From Pseudomonas sp. JQ170C (GTDB taxonomy: Bacteria > Pseudomonadota > Gammaproteobacteria > Pseudomonadales > Pseudomonadaceae): a stretch of DNA of 64,000 bases. The translations under genes were made by a program, and so were the position numbers. This document shows, piece after piece, positions 8,835-21,832 of the stretch. The DNA lies in assembly GCF_035581345.1 (NCBI RefSeq), contig NZ_CP141608.1, positions 3,564,501 to 3,628,500 on the forward strand, read 5' to 3'. The notes beneath the pieces are model-generated. The model did not search any database. It had not been told where the DNA came from and was given only the letters and a program-made list of their open reading frames with translations. The first letter of the stretch is position 1, and each line of letters opens with the position of its first letter.

Positions 8835-9752
8835 ATGGACCCGTTCGACAGTCGCCAGGCCGATGAGCTGGCCACCCTGCTGGCACTCTTCACCCATGGC
8901 TCGTTCGCGGCTGCGGGGCGGCAGTTGCAGCGTCATCCGTCGGTGCTGTCCAAGCGCCTCAATGCCATGGAGCAGCGCCTGGGCATCCGCCTGGTCGAGC
9001 GCACCACCCGTCAGTTGCGCTTTACCGACGAAGGCGTGCGCCTGGTCGAGCGTTTTCAACAGGCGCTGAGCCTGATCGGCGAAGCCGAGCGTGAGGCCGC
9101 CCAGGGCGCGGTGCAGATCAGGGGGCGTTTGCGCCTGGCGCTGCCCTCGACCATGGGGCGGATGTGGCTCAGTCCGCTGCTGGCCGAGTTCGCCCTGGCG
9201 CATCCGCAGGTGACACTGGAAACCGAGTACTCGGAGCGCTTTGTCGACCTGGTGGCAGAGGGTTTCGATGCGGCGATCCGCATTGGCGAACTGAGCGACA
9301 GCCGTCTGGTAGCGCGCAAGCTCTGCGAACATCAACGCATCCTCTGCGCCGCCCCGGCCTACCTTGTACGCCATGGGCAGCCCGCGTCACCGGCCGCGCT
9401 GGCCGAGCACAATTGCCTGGGCTTCACCGGCTTGCGTTCGTATCCGCAGTGGCAATTGTTTTGCGACGGTGAGTGCCAGAGCGTGAAGATCCAGGGTTCG
9501 ATCCGCAGCAACGACAATGAAGCCCTGTTGGCCGCGGCCCGGGCCGGCGTTGGCATCATTGCCGGCGGCGACTGGATGATGAAGAAAGACCTGGACGCCG
9601 GCACCCTGCAGCGGGTGCTGCCGCAGTGGCAGCTGGACAGCGATGCCGGGATCTACTTCGTTCGCCCCGGCGCCCGCTTCAACAGCGCAGCGACCACCGC
9701 GATCAAGCAGTGGATCGAACAGCAGTTCGCCAATGGCGCGCCCTGGCGCTGA
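8835..9752 (+). CDS. LysR-family transcriptional regulator
   Basis: This 305-residue regulator belongs to the large group that includes CrgA and DmlR. The DNA-binding domain is near residues 5-62 (ADELATLLALFTHGSFAAAG, KRLNAMEQRLG). The linker VERTTRQLRFTDEG is typical of the group, and an effector domain starts near residue 90. A GTG at 8817 would add six residues. The ATG is preferred because GAGGC lies about 10 bases upstream. It follows the quinone oxidoreductase by 21 bp, so the pair may be cotranscribed with the regulator controlling its neighbour. It ends one base from a convergent VOC gene. Confidence 0.88.
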   Translation: MDPFDSRQADELATLLALFTHGSFAAAGRQLQRHPSVLSKRLNAMEQRLGIRLVERTTRQLRFTDEGVRLVERFQQALSLIGEAEREAAQGAVQIRGRLRLALPSTMGRMWLSPLLAEFALAHPQVTLETEYSERFVDLVAEGFDAAIRIGELSDSRLVARKLCEHQRILCAAPAYLVRHGQPASPAALAEHNCLGFTGLRSYPQWQLFCDGECQSVKIQGSIRSNDNEALLAAARAGVGIIAGGDWMMKKDLDAGTLQRVLPQWQLDSDAGIYFVRPGARFNSAATTAIKQWIEQQFANGAPWR

Positions 9753-9753
9753 C

Positions 9754-10257
9754 TCAGTCGCCTTCGTAGGCGCGTTCGAGCGCAGCGATGTCCATCTTCT
9801 TCATTTTCAGCATGGCCGCCATGACCCGCCCGGCCTTGTCCGGGTCCTGGTCTTCAAGCAGCTCGAACAAGCGTACGGGCACCACCTGCCAGCTCAGGCC
9901 ATAACGGTCCTTGAGCCAGCCACAGACCTGCGCCTGCGGGTCGCCATCCTCGCCCAGGGTGTTCCAGTAATGGTCGATTTCAGCCTGGCTCTGGCAGTTG
10001 ATCTGCAATGAAATGGCTTCGTTGAACGTGAAGTGCGGCCCGCCATTGAGGGCGCTGAATTGCTGGCCGTCGAGATCGAAGGAAATGGCCATGACAGAAC
10101 CCGCCGGGCGCCCGTGGATTTCGCTGCCGACTTCGCTGTAGTAGCTGGTGCTGAGAATTCTGGACGCGCCGCCGAAGGTCTGGATGTAGAACCGTACGGC
10201 CTGCTCGGCCTGGTGGTCGAACCACAGGCAGGGGGTGATGGTCTGGATGCGTTGCAT
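9754..10257 (-). CDS. VOC-superfamily protein, PhnB/3-demethylubiquinone methyltransferase-like fold
   Basis: This 167-residue protein starts MQRIQTITPCLWFDHQAEQA. It shows the PhnB-like glyoxalase fold: an N-terminal beta-alpha unit with AVRFYIQTFGGA, then GPHFTFNEAISLQI, then DRYGLSWQVVPVRL near residue 125. Members are small homodimeric metal-binding proteins, mostly without a proven reaction. Despite the PhnB name of the fold, nothing links it to the phosphonate genes here. A strong AGGAGG lies before the chosen ATG; the frame extends only eight codons further. It converges with the LysR gene (one base apart) and is followed upstream by a REP pair. Confidence 0.85.
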   Translation of the reverse strand: MQRIQTITPCLWFDHQAEQAVRFYIQTFGGASRILSTSYYSEVGSEIHGRPAGSVMAISFDLDGQQFSALNGGPHFTFNEAISLQINCQSQAEIDHYWNTLGEDGDPQAQVCGWLKDRYGLSWQVVPVRLFELLEDQDPDKAGRVMAAMLKMKKMDIAALERAYEGD

Positions 10258-10281
10258 GTGTAGCCTCCTGTTTGAATGCAA

Positions 10282-10329
10282 TCGCGGGGCAAGCCCGCTC
10301 CTACCGGTAGGAGCGGGCGTGCCCCGCGA
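10282..10329. repeat. Inverted REP pair
   Basis: Two facing copies of the Pseudomonas REP core (GCGGGGCAAGCCCGCTCC and its complement) form a long hairpin around CTACCGGTAG. One base differs between the arms (GGGCGTGCC against GGGCTTGCC). It lies between the VOC gene start and the nfuA 3' end, as is usual for REP elements. Confidence 0.93.
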
Positions 10330-10355
10330 AGGACCACCCAGGCAACAGAAGGCCC

Positions 10356-10949
<594 letters not shown>

Positions 10950-10997
10950 TCACAGACTTGCCGGCAGTTTACGCCAACCTTGGCGCCGAACAAAGTC

Positions 10998-12032
10998 CTA
11001 GTAATTTTGTCGGGAAAGCGTTACAGGCGCCGGCGCCCCCACAGGCGGTGCAAACCAGTCGCTCAGGTGGCGGTAAAGGCGCTTTTCCAGCAACAGGTAA
11101 CTGCCCCAGGACAGCAGTGCAATCAAGGGCACGCACAGGGCAAACACCGCATAAGGGCTCATCCCCAGGCGCTGGCTGGCGAACCAGCCGCCATACAGCA
11201 CCAGCACATGCACCAGGTACACCGAATAGGAGCTGTCGCCCAGCGCCTTGAGCAAGCGGTTGCCCTTGAAGTACGGCTCCAGCGACACGCAGGCCAGCAC
11301 GATCAGGGCGCTGGGCAGGCCCCAGTGCAACAGGCGCCGGGATGCGTCCAGGTAGTGAATCGCCACACCCGCCAGCAGCAGGATCGCCAGGGGCAACCAC
11401 AAGCCCTGGGCGACCCAGCCACGCCGGTACAGCACGCCGATGCCGATGCCCAGCAAAAACTCGTAGACGATGTTGTTGCGGTAGAAGTGATTGAGCAGCC
11501 CGGCCCGGGTCAACACTTCGCTGACCAGCAGCAAGGCCGCCGCTACCAACAGCACCCGGTGCTGCTGGCGCACCAGGAATACCAGGGAGAACAGCAGGTA
11601 GAAGAACATTTCATAGTTCAGGGTCCAGCCGACGTTGAGCGTCGGGTACTGACCATAACCGCCGGGGTTCTCGGCCGGGATGAACAGCAGCGACAACACG
11701 AAATGCTCAAGGTCGATGGCCTGGTGCGGCATCCACTGGCGCGCGGTGAGCAGCAACAGCCCCATCAACGCGGTGTAGAACCAGTAGGCCGGCACGATGC
11801 GCAGCGCCCGGTTGAGCAGAAAGCGCTGGGGCGCAATGGCCTTGTCGCGGGTCGAGAGGTAAATGACCATGCCGCTGATGACAAAGAAGATATCCACCCC
11901 CACGGCACCGCGGTCGGTGAGGAACTGGCCGACGGGGCCACTGGCGTGGAAGTCGAAGAAGATCTGCATGAAGTGGTGACACACCACCACCCAGGCGGCG
12001 AACGCCCTCAAGGCTTGAAGCGAATACAGCAT
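10998..12032 (-). CDS. Membrane O-acyltransferase, OafA/YrhL family
   Basis: This 344-residue acyltransferase-3 protein has about ten membrane segments. It opens MLYSLQALRAFAAWVVVCHH, carrying the conserved R and the H proposed as catalytic in this family. AVGVDIFFVISGMVI follows, which is the family hallmark near residue 50. Such enzymes transfer acetyl or succinyl groups to surface sugars, lipopolysaccharide or periplasmic glucans. No polysaccharide genes lie nearby, so the acceptor is unknown. AGGTG lies about 5 bases before the start. Confidence 0.9.
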   Translation of the reverse strand: MLYSLQALRAFAAWVVVCHHFMQIFFDFHASGPVGQFLTDRGAVGVDIFFVISGMVIYLSTRDKAIAPQRFLLNRALRIVPAYWFYTALMGLLLLTARQWMPHQAIDLEHFVLSLLFIPAENPGGYGQYPTLNVGWTLNYEMFFYLLFSLVFLVRQQHRVLLVAAALLLVSEVLTRAGLLNHFYRNNIVYEFLLGIGIGVLYRRGWVAQGLWLPLAILLLAGVAIHYLDASRRLLHWGLPSALIVLACVSLEPYFKGNRLLKALGDSSYSVYLVHVLVLYGGWFASQRLGMSPYAVFALCVPLIALLSWGSYLLLEKRLYRHLSDWFAPPVGAPAPVTLSRQNY

Positions 12033-12060
12033 CCGGACACCTGCTTGTGAATCCTACCCA

Positions 12061-12135
12061 AGCCCCGGCCGGAACCGGGGCTGCTTGCAGGGTGGGACCG
12101 CAGGATGCCGGGAAAGGTCAACCGACCTTCCCGGC
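12061..12135 (-). terminator. Two adjacent stem-loops after cti
   Basis: Downstream of the cti stop are GCCGGGAA-A-GGTC paired with GACC-TTCCCGGC (12107-12135) and AGCCCCGG paired with CCGGGGCT (12061-12082). Neither is followed by a clear T-run on the minus strand. They may stabilise the 3' end or pause transcription rather than act as canonical terminators. Confidence 0.45.
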
Positions 12136-12143
12136 GGTGAGGC

Positions 12144-14444
12144 TCAGAGGTTCTCGTAGCGGTTCATGTCGAGCACACCCGCTTCCACCGGATCGGTCTC
12201 CTGGATGTAGGTGCTCAGGTCATGGAAGTACTGCCAGAACTGCGGGTGGCTGCGGCGCACGCCCCAACGCATGACGATGCGCTCGAACTTGGCCGTGTCG
12301 TCGCGCGCCAGTTCCATGTCCTCGACAAACTCCGGCACGTCGCTGGCCGGGACGTTGAAGATGAAGTTGGGGTAGCTGCTGAGCACACCCGGGTACAGGG
12401 TCAGGGTGTCCAGGCCCGGCTGGTAGCGATAGGCCTCACCGAGCATGAACGCCACGTTGCTGTGGGCGCGGTTGCGCATCAGGCTGTAGACCTGGCGCTG
12501 GCCGCCCTGCCCTTCGATGCGCAGCATCGTCGCCTCGGGCAACTGGCCAATCACCTTCAGCCCCGCGGCCGGACGCGACACCAGGCGGCTGAGGACCTGC
12601 TCGACGCCACGGAACTCCTCGCTCATTTCAGGGCGCGAGCAATAGGCGCTGATGCAGCGGTTGATCGGGTCGGGGGCGGCGTTGAGGCTGCCGGTGCGCT
12701 GGATCAGCTTGAGGCCGAAGTCGCGCTTGGGATCATTGGCGGCCAGCTTCAAGGCTGTCGGGGTATCGGTGTCGATGTCCTCGTAGTCCAGCCACATCTT
12801 CACCTTGCCGCTGTTCTGGTACCAGTCGCTGAGGATCGCGCCACGCTGATCGGCCGGCATCAGGCGCAGGAAGTTGACCTCGGCCCCATTGCGGATCAGG
12901 TCGAAGTACAAGCGCGTCTGCGCCTGGTGCGAGACGTTGCCGTAGACGTCGAAGTTGACCGCCAGCTGGTAATAGGTGCGCTCGAACAGCGGGTAGTCGA
13001 ACAGCCACAGGGTCTTGGGCACATCGCCAATCAGGCCCTTGGTCACCGAGGCGCTGTCGAAGTGACGGAAGATGGTCAGCAACGCGTTATCGTTGCCGGC
13101 CCACAGGGTCGACCAGCTCGGCGGCGGCATGTCGGCGTAGGTGTCGCGGCGCAGGCTTTCGTACTCGTTGCGCTTGTCGCGGTAGGCGTGCCAGAGGCTG
13201 ATGATGCTGCCGACATCGTCGATCTGACCGGGCATGGCCAGCAGCGGCGTGGCCTGGCCCCGGTACTCGGCATCGGTCACGTAGCGGTCGTGGATCGGCT
13301 CCTGGAACAGCGCCCAGAATTGGTCGCGGATCACGTCGGTAGCGATCTGGCCACGGCACACCGGGCCACGGATGAAAGTGCGCACGAAGTACTCGGCGTT
13401 ATCGAGCATGAACTGGTAGCGGGCCACGGCGGGAATCGCTTCAAAGGTCTCGAAGGGATTGGCGCGGTGGCGCGGGCCGTAGCCCGGCAGTGCATTGGCG
13501 TGCCAGTCGCCGCTGTAGAACAGCTGCTTGACGCGCTTGAGCTTCTGCGGGCCCATCGGGTAGGTGATGTGGGTTTTATGCACGATCACGCCCTGTACCG
13601 GCATCAGGCGGTAATAGAAGTCGGTACCGGGGGGATCGTTGGGGCGACGCGTGGCGATCAGGTCGATCGGCTGGCCGCTCGGTGTGCGTGAACGCACCCA
13701 CTGGAAGAAGTGCCCGCCCTCGCCGCCCACGAAGTGGATGTGGGCCAGGAACAAGTGCTCATACAGCCAGCGGCCGACCAGGGCCTCGGTGGAACCGGGG
13801 CGGTTGAGCAGCGCTTCCCAGTCGGCGATCTGCGCAGCCTCGGTGGCGCTTGGCTGAATCGGCGCGTGCTCGACCGGGGCGCCTGCGGCAAGCCAGCGTT
13901 GCAGCGTCTGGTACTCGGCATCGGTGAGGCCGGTGACCGCCAGCGGCATGCCCTCCTTGGGATGGGCACCGGCGTAGGCGTCGAACTCGCCCGGCTGCGG
14001 GCACATGTTGTTGCGGTTAAGGCCCAGGACGATCTCTTCGGGCAGCTTGGCATTGGGCGTCAGCGGTGTCTTGTGGCCCAGTTCGAGCATCCGCGCCATC
14101 AGCGCGGCCTGGCTGCCCTGGTTGTCGAGCACCGAATAGAACCCCTTGCGCTGCCAGGCTTCAGTGCTCTGGGCGTCGTAGAAAAGCCGCGTCGGGGCCA
14201 CGGCCTTGCTGCGGTCGCCCTGGTACACCGGTACCTTCGAGGCGCCTCGCGAGGCGCCCTCGGCACTGCCCAGGTTGAGCTGGCAGGCTGCGTCGTTGCA
14301 GGCGTGGCAGGCCACGCATTTCTCGGTGAAGATCGGTTGGATGTCCCGGGTATATGAAATAGCCGGGCTCGATTGAGGGGCTTGCCCTAGCGCTGCGCCA
14401 CTGAGTAACAGAGCGAAAGCGCCGGCAAGTAAGCGATGCACCAT
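12144..14444 (-). CDS. cti: Periplasmic fatty acid cis/trans isomerase, cytochrome c type
   Basis: This is a 766-residue Cti. It converts cis-unsaturated acyl chains of membrane phospholipids to trans, a rapid solvent and heat response in Pseudomonas and a few relatives. A signal peptide covers residues 1-21 (hydrophobic core LLAGAFALLLSGAALG). A covalent heme site C43-VA-C46-H47 follows in EKCVACHACN. The length and the family block VRSRTPSGQPIDLIATRRP match known Cti proteins. It is divergent from metH across 156 bp. Known Cti enzymes are constitutive and controlled by substrate access, so strong regulation is not expected. AGGA lies 10 bases before the ATG. Confidence 0.96.
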   Translation of the reverse strand: MVHRLLAGAFALLLSGAALGQAPQSSPAISYTRDIQPIFTEKCVACHACNDAACQLNLGSAEGASRGASKVPVYQGDRSKAVAPTRLFYDAQSTEAWQRKGFYSVLDNQGSQAALMARMLELGHKTPLTPNAKLPEEIVLGLNRNNMCPQPGEFDAYAGAHPKEGMPLAVTGLTDAEYQTLQRWLAAGAPVEHAPIQPSATEAAQIADWEALLNRPGSTEALVGRWLYEHLFLAHIHFVGGEGGHFFQWVRSRTPSGQPIDLIATRRPNDPPGTDFYYRLMPVQGVIVHKTHITYPMGPQKLKRVKQLFYSGDWHANALPGYGPRHRANPFETFEAIPAVARYQFMLDNAEYFVRTFIRGPVCRGQIATDVIRDQFWALFQEPIHDRYVTDAEYRGQATPLLAMPGQIDDVGSIISLWHAYRDKRNEYESLRRDTYADMPPPSWSTLWAGNDNALLTIFRHFDSASVTKGLIGDVPKTLWLFDYPLFERTYYQLAVNFDVYGNVSHQAQTRLYFDLIRNGAEVNFLRLMPADQRGAILSDWYQNSGKVKMWLDYEDIDTDTPTALKLAANDPKRDFGLKLIQRTGSLNAAPDPINRCISAYCSRPEMSEEFRGVEQVLSRLVSRPAAGLKVIGQLPEATMLRIEGQGGQRQVYSLMRNRAHSNVAFMLGEAYRYQPGLDTLTLYPGVLSSYPNFIFNVPASDVPEFVEDMELARDDTAKFERIVMRWGVRRSHPQFWQYFHDLSTYIQETDPVEAGVLDMNRYENL

Positions 14445-14506
14445 GTGCCGAATGTCCTGGGTATTGAAAGCTTCACGATTCTACCGGTGCTGGTGGCGTG
14501 CCAACA

Positions 14507-14519
14507 TGAATGAAATTCA
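14507..14519. promoter_or_regulatory. Putative MetR operator upstream of metH
   Basis: TGAATGAAATTCA fits exactly the MetR consensus TGAA-N5-TTCA known from enteric met genes. It sits inside a longer perfect inverted repeat, ACATGAAT-GAA-ATTCATGT (14504-14522). It lies 81 bp before the metH ATG, a suitable place for homocysteine-dependent MetR activation. It could also affect the divergent cti gene. Confidence 0.6.
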
Positions 14520-14600
14520 TGTAAACCTTCGACACGTCTAAAAACCGCGCAGCTTTGTTATTATTCCGCAACTTTTGTTTTCGCCCGACCAGGTAGTCCT

Positions 14601-18308
<3,708 letters not shown>

Positions 18309-18311
18309 AAG

Positions 18312-18358
18312 CGCGGGGCAAGCCCGCTCCCACTGTGGGAGCGGGCTTGCCCCGCGAT
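18312..18358. repeat. Inverted REP pair after metH
   Basis: Two near-perfect facing REP cores, GCGGGGCAAGCCCGCTCCCA and its complement, start four bases after the metH stop codon. They can form one long hairpin and may protect or end the metH mRNA. Confidence 0.93.
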
Positions 18359-18399
18359 TAGGTCTAGACTGAGAAAAATCCTACACCAAGGACTTACTC

Positions 18400-18618
18400 A
18401 TGGACGACCCAGCCCAAGGCAAGCCCCCAACCTTCTGGCAGATGCTGCAGAGCATCCTGGCAGCGGCGTTTGGCGTTCAAACCGGCAAGAACCGCGCTCG
18501 CGACTTCAACCACGGCAAGGCCAGCCACTTCATTGCGCTGGGCACCGTGTTCACTTTGATCTTCATTCTGGTATTGGTGGGGTTGGTGCAACTGGCCATG
18601 CACCTTACTGCTCGCTGA
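18400..18618 (+). CDS. DUF2970 small membrane protein
   Basis: This 72-residue protein fits the DUF2970 family. Its start is hydrophilic, then the conserved block FWQMLQSILAAAFGVQ and KNRARDF precede a single membrane helix at about residues 46-67 (ALGTVFTLIFILVLVGLVQL). AAGGA sits about 8 bases before the ATG. The function of the family is unknown. The membrane helix near the C-terminus suggests a tail-anchored inner-membrane protein with a cytoplasmic head. Confidence 0.85.
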   Translation: MDDPAQGKPPTFWQMLQSILAAAFGVQTGKNRARDFNHGKASHFIALGTVFTLIFILVLVGLVQLAMHLTAR

Positions 18619-18626
18619 AATGCAAT

Positions 18627-18655
18627 CCGCCCGCAGATGTCCATTCTGCGGGCGG
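18627..18655. terminator. Strong stem-loop, probable bidirectional terminator
   Basis: CCGCCCGCAGA pairs perfectly with TCTGCGGGCGG around a 7-base loop. It lies 8 bases after the DUF2970 stop and 25 bases beyond the convergent 37-residue gene. The plus-strand flank TTCATGTTT is only moderately T-rich. Confidence 0.65.
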
Positions 18656-18679
18656 TTCATGTTTACCCATCGCGTGATG

Positions 18680-18793
18680 TCACTGGTGGCTGACCCAGTA
18701 CACGGCGGTCACGACTACCAGGATGATCAGACAGAGTATCGCCCAGGCATCGACACTGCTGTCACTCTTACCCGCTTTGGTCGAGTTTCCCAT
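18680..18793 (-). CDS. 37-residue single-pass membrane peptide
   Basis: An unrecognised small gene encodes MGNSTKAGKSDSSVDAWAIL followed by CLIILVVVTAVYWVSHQ. A short polar, lysine/serine-rich head precedes one membrane helix (about residues 17-33) and a five-residue tail. GAGGC lies about 9 bases before the ATG. The hydrophobic pattern, start codon and ribosome site support a real gene rather than chance. It converges with the DUF2970 gene across the stem-loop at 18627, and the region has no other plausible coding sequence. Function unknown. Confidence 0.65.
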   Translation of the reverse strand: MGNSTKAGKSDSSVDAWAILCLIILVVVTAVYWVSHQ

Positions 18794-18879
18794 TGCATCG
18801 CCTCTTGTAGTGGTTATGGGAATGCATGTCACCCGTTGCAGTTAAGTCCAGCAATGCCCTTTGCTCAAGCAGGGACTTT

Positions 18880-19962
18880 TCAATAATCGACCGGCGCCAC
18901 CAGAAAGGGATAGCGATAGCTCGCTGAATGCCCCTCGGCGCTGAAGCGGTGAAAGTCCAGGCCGTAGTCGGCCTTGTCCTGCAGGCTCAACCAGCGACGC
19001 GCCCGTTGCGGGTCGATCAGTTGCAGTACGGGGATCTGGTGATCGCGATAACCATCACGGTCGATGGGCAGGTTGTGCGCATCATCGTGCAGCAGGACCA
19101 TGGCCCAGCCCCCCAGTGAGAAGTGTCCGCCCATCAGCACGCTCAAACGTCCGTCAATGCGCGCCTGCAAGGCCTGCGGGGAGCTGTTGACGGCGCTGAA
19201 CAGCACATCCTTGCCCGGCGTACGACCGGCTTCGGCAAACGCCTGCATCGCACCAAAGGCCATCTCGTCATTGGCCGACCAGACCAGTTCAATCTTCGGG
19301 TAGCGCTTGAGCAGTTGCTGGGCCTGTTCGTAGGCCCGCTCCTTGCCCCATCCCCCATAGACCACCTGCCGCAGGCGCACCTCGGGGTGCTCGGCCAGGG
19401 CCCGGCGCATGCCCTTTTCGCGCAGCTGCGCGGCAGGCGTGGTCTTGATGCCGGAAAAAGCCAGCAGCTCGATCGGCCGCGTCATGCCGGGCCGGGCACG
19501 CAGCGCGATCAATTCCTTGAGCATCTGATAGCCGGCTTGCTCGTCGTTGCCGACCAGCGTGCCGAGCACCGGGGGATACTTGTCCGGATGATCCTGGATC
19601 ATTGCCGCCTGGTCCGGGGTCAGGCCGTTGTTGACCAGGAACAACTTGACCCCGCTGTCGCGCGACAGGCGGATGATTTCCGGCGCGATATACTGTTCAT
19701 TGACCAGCACCAGGTAGTCGGGCCGCTGCGGGCTTTCGAGCACCTGACGCGCCTGGGTCAGCGCCAGTTCAGGCTGGCGTTCGCTGTACTGAATACTCAA
19801 CGCCATCCCCAGGTCGCTGGCAGCGGCCTGCATGAAGCGCGAATAACTGACCCAGAAGGTTTCATCGGAATAGCCCGGATTGAGGAACACCACCGACGCG
19901 CCCTGGGCACTGGCTACCAACGGCAGACTCAGGCACAGACTTCGGCACAGGGCCTTGATCAT
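18880..19962 (-). CDS. Periplasmic sugar-type substrate-binding protein
   Basis: This is a 360-residue periplasmic binding protein of the ribose/galactose-binding (LacI-like) fold. A signal peptide covers residues 1-21 (KALCRSLCLSLPLVASAQGA). The first lobe starts VVFLNPGYSDETFW and the hinge region includes LVWSANDEMAFGAMQAFAEA, a typical block of this fold. No ABC permease or ATPase is adjacent. It may serve a distant transporter or act as the sensory partner of a membrane signalling protein. It is divergent from cysI across 217 bp in which I see no clear promoter. Confidence 0.82.
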   Translation of the reverse strand: MIKALCRSLCLSLPLVASAQGASVVFLNPGYSDETFWVSYSRFMQAAASDLGMALSIQYSERQPELALTQARQVLESPQRPDYLVLVNEQYIAPEIIRLSRDSGVKLFLVNNGLTPDQAAMIQDHPDKYPPVLGTLVGNDEQAGYQMLKELIALRARPGMTRPIELLAFSGIKTTPAAQLREKGMRRALAEHPEVRLRQVVYGGWGKERAYEQAQQLLKRYPKIELVWSANDEMAFGAMQAFAEAGRTPGKDVLFSAVNSSPQALQARIDGRLSVLMGGHFSLGGWAMVLLHDDAHNLPIDRDGYRDHQIPVLQLIDPQRARRWLSLQDKADYGLDFHRFSAEGHSASYRYPFLVAPVDY

Positions 19963-20179
19963 GCGGATTCGCTCCAGCCACTCAAACCGTCAATTATAAA
20001 CACCAGCAGGGCCTAAACAGCCAAATGCCAGTCAGTCTCACTTAGTCCAAATGGTTCTTTTCATATGCAAAAACATCACTTTTGCGCATAAACGCAAACT
20101 GCTATCTTTCGTCCGCTCCGCTTGGGAGTGCGCGGCCGTGCGCGCGATTAGCTGCAAGCAGCTTGAGAACAGGACCCCT

Positions 20180-21832
20180 ATGTACGTATACGACGAGTAC
20201 GATCAGCGGATCATCGAGGACCGCGTCAAGCAGTTCCGTGATCAGACCCGCCGCTACCTGGCCGGTGAGCTGAGCGAAGAAGAGTTCCGCCCCCTGCGCC
20301 TGCAAAATGGCCTCTATATTCAACGTTTTGCCCCGATGTTGCGGGTCGCGGTGCCCTATGGCCAGCTGACTTCGCGTCAAACGCGGATGCTGGCGAAGAT
20401 CGCGCGCGATTACGACAAGGGCTACGCCCACATCAGTACCCGGCAGAACGTGCAGTACAACTGGCCTGCGCTGGAAGACATCCCCGAGATCCTGGCTGAG
20501 CTGGCGACCGTGCAGATGCACGCCATCCAGACGAGCGGCAACTGCCTGCGCAACGTCACCACCGACCAGTTCGCCGGTGTCGCTGCCGATGAAGTGATCG
20601 ACCCGCGCCCATGGTGCGAGATCGTCCGCCAGTGGACCACTTTCCACCCCGAATTCGCCTACCTGCCGCGCAAGTTCAAGATCGCCATCAACGGCTCGAC
20701 CAGCGACCGCGCAGCCATCGAAGTCCACGACATCGGCCTGGAGCCGGTGTACAACGCCGCCGGCGAGCTGGGCTTCCGCGTACTGGTCGGTGGCGGCCTG
20801 GGCCGTACCCCGGTGGTCGGCGCCTTCATCAATGAGTTCCTGCCCTGGCAAGACCTGCTCAGCTACCTGGACGCGATCCTGCGGGTATACAACCGCTACG
20901 GCCGTCGCGACAACAAGTACAAGGCGCGGATCAAGATCCTGGTCAAGGCGCTCACCCCTGAAGTCTTCGCCGAGAAGGTCGAGGCCGAAATGGCCCACCT
21001 GCGCGGCGGCAGCACCACCCTGACCGAAGCCGAAGTGCAGCGCGTAGCCAAGCACTTCGTCGACCCGGACTACAAGGTGCTGGACAACCTCGACTTCAGC
21101 GACCTTGAACAGCAGCACCCAGGCTTCGCCCGCTGGCGCACCCGCAACGTGCTGGCGCACAAGAAGCCTGGCTACGTGGCCGTTACCCTGTCGCTCAAGC
21201 CGACCGGCGTTGCCCCGGGCGACCTGACCGACAAGCAGCTCGATGCCGTGGCCGACCTCGCCGAGCGTTACAGCTTCGGCCAGCTGCGTACCTCCCACGA
21301 GCAGAACATCATTCTGGCCGACGTCGAGCAGAGCCAGTTGCACACCCTGTGGCTGGAGCTGCGCGAGAACGGCTTTGCCACGCCGAACATCGGCCTGTTG
21401 ACCGACATCATCTGCTGCCCGGGTGGCGACTTCTGCTCCCTGGCCAACGCCAAGTCGATCCCGATTGCCGAATCCATCCAGCGCCGTTTCGACGACCTGG
21501 ACTACCTGTTCGACATCGGTGAACTGGACCTGAACATCTCCGGCTGCATGAACGCCTGTGGCCACCACCACGTCGGCCACATCGGCATCCTCGGGGTGGA
21601 CAAGAAAGGTGAGGAGTTCTACCAGGTCTCCCTCGGTGGCAGCGCCAGCCGCGACGCCAGCCTGGGCAAGATCCTCGGCCCTTCCTTCGCCCAGGACGAC
21701 ATGCCGGATGTGATCGAGAAGCTGATCGACGTCTACGTTGAGAAACGTACCGAAGACGAGCGCTTCATCGACACCTACCAACGTATTGGCATCGACCCTT
21801 TCAAGGAACGCGTCTATGCAGCGAATCATTAA
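20180..21832 (+). CDS. cysI: Sulfite reductase hemoprotein, single-subunit type
   Basis: This 550-residue siroheme/[4Fe-4S] enzyme reduces sulfite to sulfide for cysteine synthesis. Cluster ligands are C413-x5-C419 (ICCPGGDFC) and C456-x3-C460 (SGCMNACGHHH). Siroheme-binding basic residues lie in ISTRQNVQYNWP and TSGNCLRNVTTD. An open frame runs 43 codons further upstream. The ATG used here starts the conserved MYVYDEYDQRI and has AGGA at good spacing. No cysJ flavoprotein gene is present, as usual in Pseudomonas, so electrons come from another donor. The last 17 bases overlap the DUF934 gene. Confidence 0.96.
   Translation: MYVYDEYDQRIIEDRVKQFRDQTRRYLAGELSEEEFRPLRLQNGLYIQRFAPMLRVAVPYGQLTSRQTRMLAKIARDYDKGYAHISTRQNVQYNWPALEDIPEILAELATVQMHAIQTSGNCLRNVTTDQFAGVAADEVIDPRPWCEIVRQWTTFHPEFAYLPRKFKIAINGSTSDRAAIEVHDIGLEPVYNAAGELGFRVLVGGGLGRTPVVGAFINEFLPWQDLLSYLDAILRVYNRYGRRDNKYKARIKILVKALTPEVFAEKVEAEMAHLRGGSTTLTEAEVQRVAKHFVDPDYKVLDNLDFSDLEQQHPGFARWRTRNVLAHKKPGYVAVTLSLKPTGVAPGDLTDKQLDAVADLAERYSFGQLRTSHEQNIILADVEQSQLHTLWLELRENGFATPNIGLLTDIICCPGGDFCSLANAKSIPIAESIQRRFDDLDYLFDIGELDLNISGCMNACGHHHVGHIGILGVDKKGEEFYQVSLGGSASRDASLGKILGPSFAQDDMPDVIEKLIDVYVEKRTEDERFIDTYQRIGIDPFKERVYAANH

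Noticed and set aside
9754..10257. VOC gene as a phosphonate gene because of the PhnB fold name
   Set aside because: PhnB-like is only a fold label; the gene is separated from the phn block by unrelated genes and no catalytic link is known.
14445..14600. Possible cobalamin or SAM riboswitch before metH
   Set aside because: Only 156 bp separate cti and metH, and no B12-box or SAM-type core is visible; a MetR box explains regulation better.
18620..18886. 88-codon plus-strand frame after DUF2970
   Set aside because: It runs through a stem-loop and the convergent 37-residue membrane gene, has no ribosome site and no domain-like composition.
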